This document shows positions 51,921 to 61,373 of a DNA stretch of 64,000 nt, in pieces; position 1 is the first letter of the stretch, and every line of letters starts with the position of its first letter. The translations under genes and the position numbers were made by a program. The stretch is taken from NCBI GenBank assembly GCA_903837525.1, contig CAILUU010000005.1:27648-91647 (forward strand). The letters are read 5' to 3'. The stretch comes from an uncultured Bacteroidota bacterium. GTDB lineage: Bacteria; Bacteroidota; Bacteroidia; Chitinophagales; Chitinophagaceae. Below the pieces are notes generated by a model, which worked only from the letters and a program-made list of their open reading frames with translations, ran no database searches and had not been told where the DNA came from.

Positions 51921-52895
51921 ATGGGTGAATCGGAAAGATATATTGATTTTAAAAATAAAGGCAATTATAAAAAACGTACGACCTTTACACTTGGCGACCC
52001 TAATAATGCAGTTATGAGCATTGTTACGGTAAACATTATATTTTTTTTATTAATACTAGTTACGAGAGTTTTTTATTTATTTACTCATCAGGGGCAGGGC
52101 ATGCAAGCGTTAGATTTTGATGCTATTAAATGGTTTGCCGTACCTGCTAACTTAGTGGAGTTTAGCGAAAAACCTTGGACCCTATTAACCTTTATGTTTT
52201 CTCATGGAGGTATGCCCACTTTTCCATTATTATTAAATGTGTTAAGTAGTATGCTTTGGCTTTGGGCTTTCGCTTATATTTTACAAGACTTATCGGGTAA
52301 TCGTTTTATTTTTCCTATTTACATTTATGGTTCGGTTTTAGGTGCTATATGTTTTGTTATTGGCTGTTACAGCATCCCCTCTTTTAAACAAAATATGGGA
52401 GGTTTATTTTTAACGGGCTCCACCATGGGCACTACAGCTATTGCTTTAGCCGTTACCACATTATCTCCAAACTACAAAATGTTTCGTAATATTCGTAATG
52501 GTATTTCGGTGTGGATTTTAACCTCGTTGTATTTGGTGCTAACGTTTATAAGTGCCGTGCTATTTAATAACGTAAGTAGTTTTGCAGTACTGGGTAGTGC
52601 ATTAGTCGGCTTTTTGTTTATTTATTTTTTACAAAAAGGTAAAGATGGTAGTGTGTGGATGATTAATTTTTACAATTGGGCTACCAATTTATTTAACCCT
52701 GCAAAAAAAGAAGATCGTAGATCCGTTAAAGAAAAAATATTTTATACTACTGGAAATCGTCCTCCCTATGAAAAAAAGTCGACAATTACACAGCAACGAA
52801 TTGATGAATTATTAGATAAAATAAGCCAAAAGGGATATCACTTTTTAACAGATGAGGAAAAAGAATTTTTGAAAAGAGCTAGTAAAGAGGGCTAA
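51921..52895 (+). CDS. Rhomboid-family protein, probably catalytically inactive, with DUF6576-like tail
   Basis: GSTMGTTAIAL replaces GASG; AVLGSALVGFL lacks His; tail RIDELLDKISQKGYHFLTDEEKEFLKRASKE. Confidence 0.82.
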   Translation: MGESERYIDFKNKGNYKKRTTFTLGDPNNAVMSIVTVNIIFFLLILVTRVFYLFTHQGQGMQALDFDAIKWFAVPANLVEFSEKPWTLLTFMFSHGGMPTFPLLLNVLSSMLWLWAFAYILQDLSGNRFIFPIYIYGSVLGAICFVIGCYSIPSFKQNMGGLFLTGSTMGTTAIALAVTTLSPNYKMFRNIRNGISVWILTSLYLVLTFISAVLFNNVSSFAVLGSALVGFLFIYFLQKGKDGSVWMINFYNWATNLFNPAKKEDRRSVKEKIFYTTGNRPPYEKKSTITQQRIDELLDKISQKGYHFLTDEEKEFLKRASKEG

Positions 52896-52898
52896 ATT

Positions 52899-53557
52899 TT
52901 ATTCAATAGCTGCATTCAGAAAATCAAGCATTGGCTTTAATTGCTTAAAAGTGCTTTCAATATTTTTTAGTATTTTTTTATCGGTAAGTGCTGCATTGGT
53001 TAAGGGTACACTTGCTATAAAACTCTTCATTTTTAAATAAGCAATTGCAGGGTTTGTTTCGTCATACCCTTTTGGTGGTCGTACTAAATAATCTACCCCT
53101 TCAACACCATTAGTAAAAACTTTTTTGAATGATTTACTAAATACAATTTTTTTAAATTCGGTAAAATTATAATCAATTTCTTGCCTTATTTTATTTAAGT
53201 CTGGAGGCATTGGCATATACAAACCGCCGCCTAAAAAACTTTTTCCAGCTTCTACATGTAAGTAATAACCTGCATTCTGTACTTTTTTTCCTCCCTTATT
53301 AAAACTTGCACCCATATTGTTTTTGTAGGGGCTTTTATCTTTACTAAAACGTACATCTCTATTAATTCTAAATACACATTTTTTTGGCTCAAGGCCAATT
53401 AAGCTGTTATCAAAAGTGGTAACTAATTGTATGGTTTTATCTACCAGTTGTAAAAAATCTGCTTTAGCTTCTTCGTATTTTTTTCGGTTAGCATCAAACC
53501 ACAGCTTATTGTTATTTTTAGTTAATTGTGCTAAAAAATTTATTGTAGAGGGTTGTA
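52899..53557 (-). CDS. DUF2461 family protein
   Basis: NFLAQLTKNNNKLWFDANRKKYEEAK, RINRDVRFSKDKSPYKNNMGA. Confidence 0.9.
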
Positions 53558-53592
53558 ACATCGTTTTAATTTTTTGCAATTTAAAAAACATT

Positions 53593-53670
53593 TGTCATTT
53601 CGACGAAGGAGAAATCTGAATGCGAACTACAATTTTCCTTTTATAGATTCCTCCTATCGTCGAAATGACA
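53593..53670. repeat. Palindromic TGTCATTTCGACGA...TCGTCGAAATGACA repeat
   Basis: Inverted arms TGTCATTTCGACGAAGGAGAAATCT and AGATTCCTCCTATCGTCGAAATGACA. Confidence 0.9.
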
Positions 53671-53728
53671 GAAAAACTATTTATCATTTTAACAATAATA
53701 AAAGATGCATAATCATTAACTTTATGGT

Positions 53729-54856
53729 ATGCCTAAAAGCCTATTTAGACGATTTACCAAAAAGTTTTTTATTATTATCAATCTAATAATTGCCGTATTA
53801 TTTTTATTAGGCTGCTATAGCAATTGGTTTAACCCAACTAGCTTTTGGTTTTTAGGGTTGCTTACATTAGGTGCATTTTATTTATTACTTTTATTACTAG
53901 GCTTTATTTTATTTTGGTTATTTATAAAACCAAGTTGGTGTATTATTTCTTTAGCAACTATGCTTTTAGCGTACAAGCCTATTACACAAATTATTCCGTT
54001 GCGTTTATCCTCCTCATTTGTAAAAACAAAACAACCCAATAACATAAGGGTAATGAGTTGGAATGTGGAGCATTTTGATATTTTAGAATATAAAACACAT
54101 CCAGAAAAAAAACAGCAAATGTTAGATTTGATAAATGAATACGAACCAGATATTGCTTTTTTTCAAGAAATGGTTGGAGGGATTAAAAATGAACAGGCTA
54201 TTAATTATATACCAAAAATGGTAAATCAATTAAATTTTGAAGATTATCATTATAGCTTTAACGATAAGTTAGATTTTGATGCTAATCATCATTTTGGTAT
54301 TATATTATTTTCAAAATACCCTATTATAAAAAAACAAACCGTACAATTTTTTCCGAACGATTATAATTCAATTTTTCAATATGCCGATGTTATAAAAGAT
54401 GCAGATACGTTTAGAGTTTTTAATATACATCTTCAATCCTTAAAATTTAGCAATAGCAATTTGCAATACATTGAAAAACCAACGGTAAAAGATGAAATTG
54501 ATTTACAAAAAACAAAAAACATTATTAGTAAATTAAAAACTGGGTTTATAAAACGTAAGGTACAAGCCGATAGAGTTGCAGAAGAAATTGCAAAAAGCCC
54601 TTACCCTGTAATAATTGGTGGCGATTTTAATGATTTAGCTAATAGTTATGCTTATAACACCATTGGTAAAAACCTAAGTAACAGTTTTGCCGAAAAGGGC
54701 AGCGGTTTAGGCCGTACCTTTAGTGGTATAAGCCCAACTTTACGTATCGATAACATTTTTACTAGCAAGCAGTTACAAGTTTTGCAATACACTTGCCTCA
54801 AAAAAAAGCTTAGTGATCATTACCCCATAATTGCCGATTTTAAATTTGTAAAATAG
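53729..54856 (+). CDS. Endonuclease/exonuclease/phosphatase family protein with N-terminal TM segments
   Basis: RVMSWNVEHFD, FFQEM, FNIHLQS, IIGGDFND, SDHYPI. Confidence 0.93.
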   Translation: MPKSLFRRFTKKFFIIINLIIAVLFLLGCYSNWFNPTSFWFLGLLTLGAFYLLLLLLGFILFWLFIKPSWCIISLATMLLAYKPITQIIPLRLSSSFVKTKQPNNIRVMSWNVEHFDILEYKTHPEKKQQMLDLINEYEPDIAFFQEMVGGIKNEQAINYIPKMVNQLNFEDYHYSFNDKLDFDANHHFGIILFSKYPIIKKQTVQFFPNDYNSIFQYADVIKDADTFRVFNIHLQSLKFSNSNLQYIEKPTVKDEIDLQKTKNIISKLKTGFIKRKVQADRVAEEIAKSPYPVIIGGDFNDLANSYAYNTIGKNLSNSFAEKGSGLGRTFSGISPTLRIDNIFTSKQLQVLQYTCLKKKLSDHYPIIADFKFVK

Positions 54857-55011
54857 TAGTATCTTTAACCAATAATGAAAAAATACTCTTCATATTTACA
54901 ATTGTGTTGCCCTTGCGGCATTCTATAATATCTTTGTTGTTACACAGCATTTAATATTCAAATCTTTTAGCTTTTATTAAACACCAAATGTGTTGTTCTT
55001 AAATTTAATTT

Positions 55012-56499
55012 ATGTCTTTAAAAATATATAACACCTTAACCAGAGAAAAAGAAGTATTTACTCCTATTAACAAAGGCTATGTAGGCATGTATGTATGTGG
55101 ACCAACGGTGTATAGCGATGTACACTTAGGCAACTGCCGTACATTTATTTCGTTTGATATTATTTATAGATACTTAAAATATTTAGATTATAAAGTACGC
55201 TATGTACGTAATATTACCGATGCTGGACATTTAGAGGGCGATAGAGATTTAGGCGATGATAAGTTTACCAAAAAAGCAAAGTTGGAAAATTTAGAGCCAA
55301 TGGAAATTGTACAAAAATATACGTTGGGATTTCATGATGTAATGCGAATGTTAAATACTTTGCCGCCAAGCATTGAGCCAACGGCAACTGGGCATATTAC
55401 CGAGCAAATAAAAATGACGGAACAAATTATTACCAATGGTTATGCATACGAAGTAGGTGGTACCGTTTATTTTGATGTTGAAAAATATGATAAAGAAAAA
55501 CCTTATGGCATTTTAACCAACCGAAAATTAGAAGATTTACTAGAAGGTACTAGAGACCTTGGTGGACAAGAAGAAAAAAGAGGTAGGTTAGATTTTGCCC
55601 TTTGGATAAAAGCTAAGCCAGAACATTTAATGCAATGGCCAAGCCCTTGGGGAATGGGTTTCCCAGGTTGGCATATAGAGTGCAGCGCTATGAGTGAAAA
55701 ATATTTAGGTAAAAAATTTGATTTACATGGTGGTGGAATGGATTTAGCAGCTACACATCATACCAACGAAATTGCACAAAACCAAGCTTGCAATAATACA
55801 AGCCCAGCCAATATTTGGATGCACACTAACATGCTTACCGTAAATGGTGCAAGAATGAGCAAAAGCGCTGGCAATGGTTTTTTGCCAGGTGAGTTATTTA
55901 CAGGTAACCACCCTTTGTTAGATAAGGCCTACAGCCCAATGGTGGTTAAGTTTTTTATGTTGCAAACACACTACCGTAGTACGTTAGATTTTAGTAACGA
56001 AGCATTACAAGCAAGTGAAAAAGGTTTAAAGCGTTTGTGGGAGGCATATGAATTTATAGGTAAGGTTGAGCATGTTGAACGTGTTGAAAATATTGATGCT
56101 GAATTAAACGATAAAATTTTAGCCGCATTAAACGAGTTTGATACTAGTATGAACGATGATTTTAACACAGCAAAAGTATTAGCCAATATGTTTGAGTTAG
56201 TTCCCATTATTAATTCTATAAAAGATAAATTGATTGATATTAATACCATTCAATCCTCTACCATAACATTAATACAACAAAAATTTAAATGTTATTTAGA
56301 AGATATTTTTGGTTTACTACCTATTAACGAAATAACGAATAGTAAATTAAATGAAGTAGTGAATTTGTTAATTGAAATTAGAAAAGAAGCAAAAAATAAA
56401 AAAGATTTTGCCACCTCAGATAAAATACGAAATCAATTAGCCGAAATGGGTATTAACTTAAAAGATGAAAAGGGTGGAGAAATGACCTGGAGTTTATAA
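55012..56499 (+). CDS. cysS: Cysteinyl-tRNA synthetase
   Basis: VCGPTVYSDVHLGNCRTFISFD, GWHIECSAMS, GARMSKSAGN. Confidence 0.97.
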   Translation: MSLKIYNTLTREKEVFTPINKGYVGMYVCGPTVYSDVHLGNCRTFISFDIIYRYLKYLDYKVRYVRNITDAGHLEGDRDLGDDKFTKKAKLENLEPMEIVQKYTLGFHDVMRMLNTLPPSIEPTATGHITEQIKMTEQIITNGYAYEVGGTVYFDVEKYDKEKPYGILTNRKLEDLLEGTRDLGGQEEKRGRLDFALWIKAKPEHLMQWPSPWGMGFPGWHIECSAMSEKYLGKKFDLHGGGMDLAATHHTNEIAQNQACNNTSPANIWMHTNMLTVNGARMSKSAGNGFLPGELFTGNHPLLDKAYSPMVVKFFMLQTHYRSTLDFSNEALQASEKGLKRLWEAYEFIGKVEHVERVENIDAELNDKILAALNEFDTSMNDDFNTAKVLANMFELVPIINSIKDKLIDINTIQSSTITLIQQKFKCYLEDIFGLLPINEITNSKLNEVVNLLIEIRKEAKNKKDFATSDKIRNQLAEMGINLKDEKGGEMTWSL

Positions 56500-56520
56500 A
56501 TTACTTTTAAATAAAATGGG

Positions 56521-56562
56521 GGGTTAAAAGGCACAGAAAAACGGTATCCTTTTAACCCTTTT
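56521..56562 (+). terminator. Terminator after cysS
   Basis: GGGTTAAAAGG ... CCTTTTAACCC followed by TTTT. Confidence 0.8.
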
Positions 56563-56623
56563 ATTTTGTATTGCTAGCCAGTTTAATAAAAGTTAAACAA
56601 CTCACACTTTTAATTTATACAGT

Positions 56624-57112
56624 TCACTCAACCATCTCCACCACCATCTCCAAATAAACTTTATCTACCTCATCAAATTGATCAAGTAATTCGCTATCTA
56701 CATCTAACACGCCAACAACACTATTATTACGAATAATGGGTACTACAATTTCGCTTTTGCTTAAACTGCTGCAAGCAATATGACCAGGAAATTTTTCAAC
56801 ATCGGGCACTATTAATGTTTGTGCTTGTTGCCAACTTGCTCCACAAACTCCTCTATTTTTGCGTATTCTTGTGCATGCTATTGGCCCTTGAAATGGACCT
56901 AATACTAATTCATCATCATTACCATCTACCGTTTTTTTAACTAAATAAAAACCAACCCACAACCATCCAAATTGCTCTTTTAATGCTGCAGTAATATTAG
57001 CAAGGTTGGCTATTAAATCTGGCTCGCCGGTTAACACCGCTTCTATTTGCGGTAATAACGATTGGTAAATTTCTTCTTTTGTGCCTTGTGTTATTTGTAG
57101 ATGTTCTGCCAT
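56624..57112 (-). CDS. GAF-domain free methionine-(R)-sulfoxide reductase (fRMsr)
   Basis: GPFQGPIACTRIRKNRGVCGASW...HIACSSLSKSEIVVP with the three conserved Cys. Confidence 0.92.
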   Translation of the reverse strand: MAEHLQITQGTKEEIYQSLLPQIEAVLTGEPDLIANLANITAALKEQFGWLWVGFYLVKKTVDGNDDELVLGPFQGPIACTRIRKNRGVCGASWQQAQTLIVPDVEKFPGHIACSSLSKSEIVVPIIRNNSVVGVLDVDSELLDQFDEVDKVYLEMVVEMVE

Positions 57113-57132
57113 TTGGCAAAGGTAAATAAACT

Positions 57133-57203
57133 TGTCATTTCGACGAAGGAGAAATCTATACCACTACAAAACATAAAGAGATTTCGCCTTCGTCGAAATG
57201 ACA
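57133..57203. repeat. Palindromic TGTCATTTCGACGA repeat, second complete copy
   Basis: TGTCATTTCGACGAAGGAGAAATCT ... AGATTTCGCCTTCGTCGAAATGACA. Confidence 0.92.
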
Positions 57204-57210
57204 GGATTAA

Positions 57211-57240
57211 AAAGCCGCTAAAATTTAACTTAGCGGCTTT
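57211..57240 (-). terminator. Terminator for the minus-strand S46 peptidase gene
   Basis: AAAGCCGCTA...TAGCGGCTTT hairpin, T-run on the minus strand. Confidence 0.8.
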
Positions 57241-57269
57241 ACATTTTTCTTTCCTTAGTGGGGTGGAAA

Positions 57270-59432
57270 CTATCTCACCAACTTTAATTCATCTATTAAA
57301 TTTTTAGCACCACCCAATTTATCTATACACCATAATACATAGCGTACATCTACACAAATAGTACGGTTTAAATCTTTATCAAATGCGATTTTGTGGCTTA
57401 GGGCTTCGTAGTTACCATCAAAAGCCAACCCTAATAAATTACCGTTTGCATCAATAACTGGTGAGCCACTATTGCCACCGGTTATATCGTTAGTGGTAAT
57501 AAAAGTAACTACTAAATCTTTTGTACGCTTATCGATATATTGCCCAAAATCTTTTTTGCGCAACAAGTCAACTTGCTTTGCTGGTAAATCAAATTCGTAA
57601 TCGCCGGCTTTATATTTTTCTAAAATTCCTTTGCTTGTACAAACGTAATCGTAAAATACCGCATCTCTTGGGCGATAGCTTTTTACATTGCCATAACTTA
57701 CTCTCATACTAAAATTAGCATCGGGGTACATTTTATTTACGGCGGCTGGGTTCATTTCCATAATGCCTTTTAAATACGCTTTGCCCAACTCATTATTTTT
57801 ATTTACAAATGCAGTATACGTTGGGGCATATTTAACATTGTAATTTTTTGTAAACGCTGCTGCATAAGCAAAAGCAGGGTCATCTTGCAAGGTTGTTGCT
57901 AAAGGGTCTTTTACAAAAGCCGCCCATTTAGCATCGTCTAATATCATGGTATTTGAAAAAACACTCTTTGCCCATTTTTGGTAGGTTGCCTCTTCTTTTA
58001 AACTACCAAAAGTGCCTTTCATGCCTTCGTAAAAACCAATGGGGTGTTGGTTTTTATCAACATCATTATAATACATCATTGTAACGGCAGCCATAATTTT
58101 TTCATCGCTTGGCTTATCAGCAGCTTCTAAATAAGCAGTTCTGTTTGCTGTAGCGGCATCTAATGCTTTTTTTAAATCTGCTGCTGAGGTATTTGTTTTT
58201 AATAATTTATCTTCTAAGCTTATTAAAGCTGCGGCAAAGGCTGCTAAGGGAGAGCCCAAAATACCTTCGTTTATAAATTGGCGTTGTTTACTGTAGGGTG
58301 TCCAAGTAGCATAGTTTTTGGCATAGTGGGCAAAAATATTTTCATACTCAGGTTTGCCTTTTGCCCAACTTGTAAATTTATCTTCGTAGGCTTTTTTCTC
58401 TGCTTCGGTATTAAACTTTTTGAGTTGTTTTGTTTCTCCTTCAAAAAATTTCCAGTAGTTGGCAACGTTTGCGTAATTGCCTGCTAGTTTTAATTTTACT
58501 GCAGGGTCTTTAATCATTTGCTCATACATATACTTCAAACGCATATCTCTTAAGCCAACCAATGTTGGGTTTTCAATATCGTTTTTTAATTTTATTCCGT
58601 TGCTATTTTCGTAACGGTTTGTACTACCTGGGTAACCATATATCATTGCATAATCACCATCTTTAAACCCTTTAATGCTTACAGGTAAAAAATGCTTTGG
58701 CTTAAGCGGTGTATTATCTTTACTAAAATCTGCTGGCTTTCCATCTGCACTTCCATACACTCTAAACACACTAAAATCGCCGGTGTGCCTTGGCCACTCC
58801 CAGTTATCAGTATCGCCACCAAACTTACCAATACTTTCTGGCGGTGTACCTACCAAGCGTACATCTCTGTATCTTTTAAATACATACATAATAAATTGAT
58901 TGCCCTTAAACATACTAAATATTCTAGCTTCTAATCCATTTTCTTTATCGGCCATTTTATCGGTAATGGCCTTGTATACTTCTGGTAATTTTTTTACTCT
59001 GTCTGCCCAAGACAATCCTTTTACCGCATCCTCAACGTCTTTTGTTACATCAATAATTTTATCTAAAAATTGTACCGTTAATTTGGTTTGAATTTCTTGG
59101 TCTTTATTCATTGCATAAAAACCATCTCTTAAGTAATTATTTTGTACACTACTTGCTGTTGCAATAGCATCGTAACCACAATGGTGGTTTGTAAAAATTA
59201 ATCCTTGGCTGCTTACAATTTCACCTGTACAACCGCTTCCAAAAATTATAATAGCATCTTTTAACGATGATTTATTAACGGAGTATAATTGCTCTTTTGT
59301 TAATTTTAATCCACGTTTTACCATATCGTTATACACTTGTTGGCCTAATAACATGGGTAACCACATACCTTCGTCGGCAGTGGCTTTTAGTAGGGAGATT
59401 GTTAAAACAATCGAAACAAAAAACTTCTTCAT
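57270..59432 (-). CDS. S46 family dipeptidyl-peptidase (DPP7-like)
   Basis: GEIVSSQGLIFTNHHCGYDAI, NDITGGNSGSPVIDANGNLLGLAFDGN. Confidence 0.93.
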   Translation of the reverse strand: MKKFFVSIVLTISLLKATADEGMWLPMLLGQQVYNDMVKRGLKLTKEQLYSVNKSSLKDAIIIFGSGCTGEIVSSQGLIFTNHHCGYDAIATASSVQNNYLRDGFYAMNKDQEIQTKLTVQFLDKIIDVTKDVEDAVKGLSWADRVKKLPEVYKAITDKMADKENGLEARIFSMFKGNQFIMYVFKRYRDVRLVGTPPESIGKFGGDTDNWEWPRHTGDFSVFRVYGSADGKPADFSKDNTPLKPKHFLPVSIKGFKDGDYAMIYGYPGSTNRYENSNGIKLKNDIENPTLVGLRDMRLKYMYEQMIKDPAVKLKLAGNYANVANYWKFFEGETKQLKKFNTEAEKKAYEDKFTSWAKGKPEYENIFAHYAKNYATWTPYSKQRQFINEGILGSPLAAFAAALISLEDKLLKTNTSAADLKKALDAATANRTAYLEAADKPSDEKIMAAVTMMYYNDVDKNQHPIGFYEGMKGTFGSLKEEATYQKWAKSVFSNTMILDDAKWAAFVKDPLATTLQDDPAFAYAAAFTKNYNVKYAPTYTAFVNKNNELGKAYLKGIMEMNPAAVNKMYPDANFSMRVSYGNVKSYRPRDAVFYDYVCTSKGILEKYKAGDYEFDLPAKQVDLLRKKDFGQYIDKRTKDLVVTFITTNDITGGNSGSPVIDANGNLLGLAFDGNYEALSHKIAFDKDLNRTICVDVRYVLWCIDKLGGAKNLIDELKLVR

Positions 59433-59640
59433 ATAGTTTATTTTTTAAGTAACAAACTTAGGTATAATTTTTTGTTTGGGGGCAATGGCTTTTTATAGCT
59501 ACAGTATTGGCGATGTTCCGCTTAACAGTAGAAAAATGGGGTCTTTAAGGCCTTTTAAATAAAATGAACCATCTATGTTTTAGGTTATATAAAAAGTGTT
59601 TACTATTAGTTATATTTGTCCAAAACCTTTAGAACTATAA

Positions 59641-61167
59641 ATGGCAATAATTGATATTAGGCTTCCAAAAAGTATAGCAAGAGCACTTAACATTCCAATA
59701 AGTGATCCAAGGAGGCAACAAATAAAAGTGCTTAAAAAATTGCTTAAAAAAGCAAGGTTTACCGAATTTGGTCAGCGCTACCGTTTTGATGAAATTGGTT
59801 TTAGCAAACATCCTGGAAAAAGATTTCAACAAGAAGTACCTACATCCAATTATACTAAAATTTACGATGCGTGGTGGTATAAGGCCAAGGAAGGTATATC
59901 CGATGTTTGCTGGCCAGGAAAAATAAATTACTTTGCCTTAAGCAGTGGTACTAGCGATGCCACAAGTAAATACATACCTATAACAAAAGAATTAATACGC
60001 AGCAATACTATTACCAGTATTAAGCAACTACTTAGCATTGCCCATTACGAAAATGTACCAAAAACTGCTTTAGGAAAAGGTTGGCTGATATTGGGCGGTA
60101 GTACCGAGTTGCAAAAGGGGCCTACATATTTTGCGGGTGATTTAAGTGGTATTCAACAAAAAAATATTCCATTTTGGTTTCAAGGGTTAGGCTTGTATAA
60201 GCCAGGCAAAAAAATTGCAGCTGCAAAAGATTGGACAAAAAAATTAGAGGATGTAGTGGCAAATGCCCCTAATTGGGATATTGGTTTTATTTTAGGGGTG
60301 CCAGCTTGGCTTCAATTATGTATGGAGAAAGTTATTGAAAAGTATAACTTAAATAATATACATGAAATATGGCCTAATCTTGCTTTTTATGTTCATGGTG
60401 GGGTTGCAATGGATCCTTATAAAAAAGGATTTGAAAAGGTATTGGGCAAACCTATTACCTACATAGAAACATATTTAGCTAGCGAAGGATTTTTAGCTTA
60501 TCAAAACAGGCAAGGCGCTGTTGGTATGCATTTGGTTTTAAACAACAATATTTTTTTTGAGTTTGTACCTTTTGATGAAACCAATTTTGATAGCGAGGGT
60601 AACATGGTGGATGAGCCAGAGGCTTTAATGATTCATGAAATTGAGGAACAAAAAGATTATGCACTCTTAATAAGTACTAATGCTGGTGCTTGGCGTTACG
60701 CTATAGGTGATACCGTTAAATTAGTTAATAGAACGAATAGTGAAATAATTATTACGGGGCGTACCAAACATTTTTTAAGCCTTGTAGGTGAGCATTTAAG
60801 CGTAGATAATATGAATAAAGCGATAGAAATGGTTAGTGCGGAGTTGAATATTTCTATTCCGGAGTTTACGGTGGCTGGCATACCACACAATAACTTTTTT
60901 GCTCACCAATGGTATTTAGCTACTGATGATAAGGCTAATGCCGATGACTTACGCCAACGCATAGATGATAAACTAAAAGAATTAAACGATGATTACGAAA
61001 TAGAACGTAAGTATGCGTTAAAAGATATTTTTGTAACCGTACTACCCGAGCGAACTTTTATGGATTTTATGAAACATAAAGGTAAAATTGGCGGGCAACA
61101 TAAGTTTCCACGAGTATTAAAGGGTAGTATGTTAAAGGACTGGCAAAGTTTTTTAGAGAATTACTAA
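59641..61167 (+). CDS. GH3 auxin-responsive promoter family protein (second copy)
   Basis: FALSSGTSDATSKYIPIT, TYLASEGFLAYQ, NAGAWRYAIGDTVKLV, KIGGQHKFPRV. Confidence 0.9.
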   Translation: MAIIDIRLPKSIARALNIPISDPRRQQIKVLKKLLKKARFTEFGQRYRFDEIGFSKHPGKRFQQEVPTSNYTKIYDAWWYKAKEGISDVCWPGKINYFALSSGTSDATSKYIPITKELIRSNTITSIKQLLSIAHYENVPKTALGKGWLILGGSTELQKGPTYFAGDLSGIQQKNIPFWFQGLGLYKPGKKIAAAKDWTKKLEDVVANAPNWDIGFILGVPAWLQLCMEKVIEKYNLNNIHEIWPNLAFYVHGGVAMDPYKKGFEKVLGKPITYIETYLASEGFLAYQNRQGAVGMHLVLNNNIFFEFVPFDETNFDSEGNMVDEPEALMIHEIEEQKDYALLISTNAGAWRYAIGDTVKLVNRTNSEIIITGRTKHFLSLVGEHLSVDNMNKAIEMVSAELNISIPEFTVAGIPHNNFFAHQWYLATDDKANADDLRQRIDDKLKELNDDYEIERKYALKDIFVTVLPERTFMDFMKHKGKIGGQHKFPRVLKGSMLKDWQSFLENY

Positions 61168-61373
61168 TACTTCATTACCGAGCAAACAATATCTTTATTT
61201 TTCTTTCCAAATTTATATATAGTACCAAGTGCTGTGGTAGTTATCTTTTTTAGTTGGGCTTACAGCTTGACTAATTCTATTATTTTATAGGTTGATAACG
61301 CAGCCGTTTATAAAGAATTGCTTTGCAAAAGTTAAAGAAAATAGAATAAGGTTTTTTAACGTATTTTTATTTT

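Noticed and set aside
57101-57307. 68-aa plus-strand ORF
   Set aside because: Covers the palindromic repeat and terminator hairpin; non-coding elements explain it
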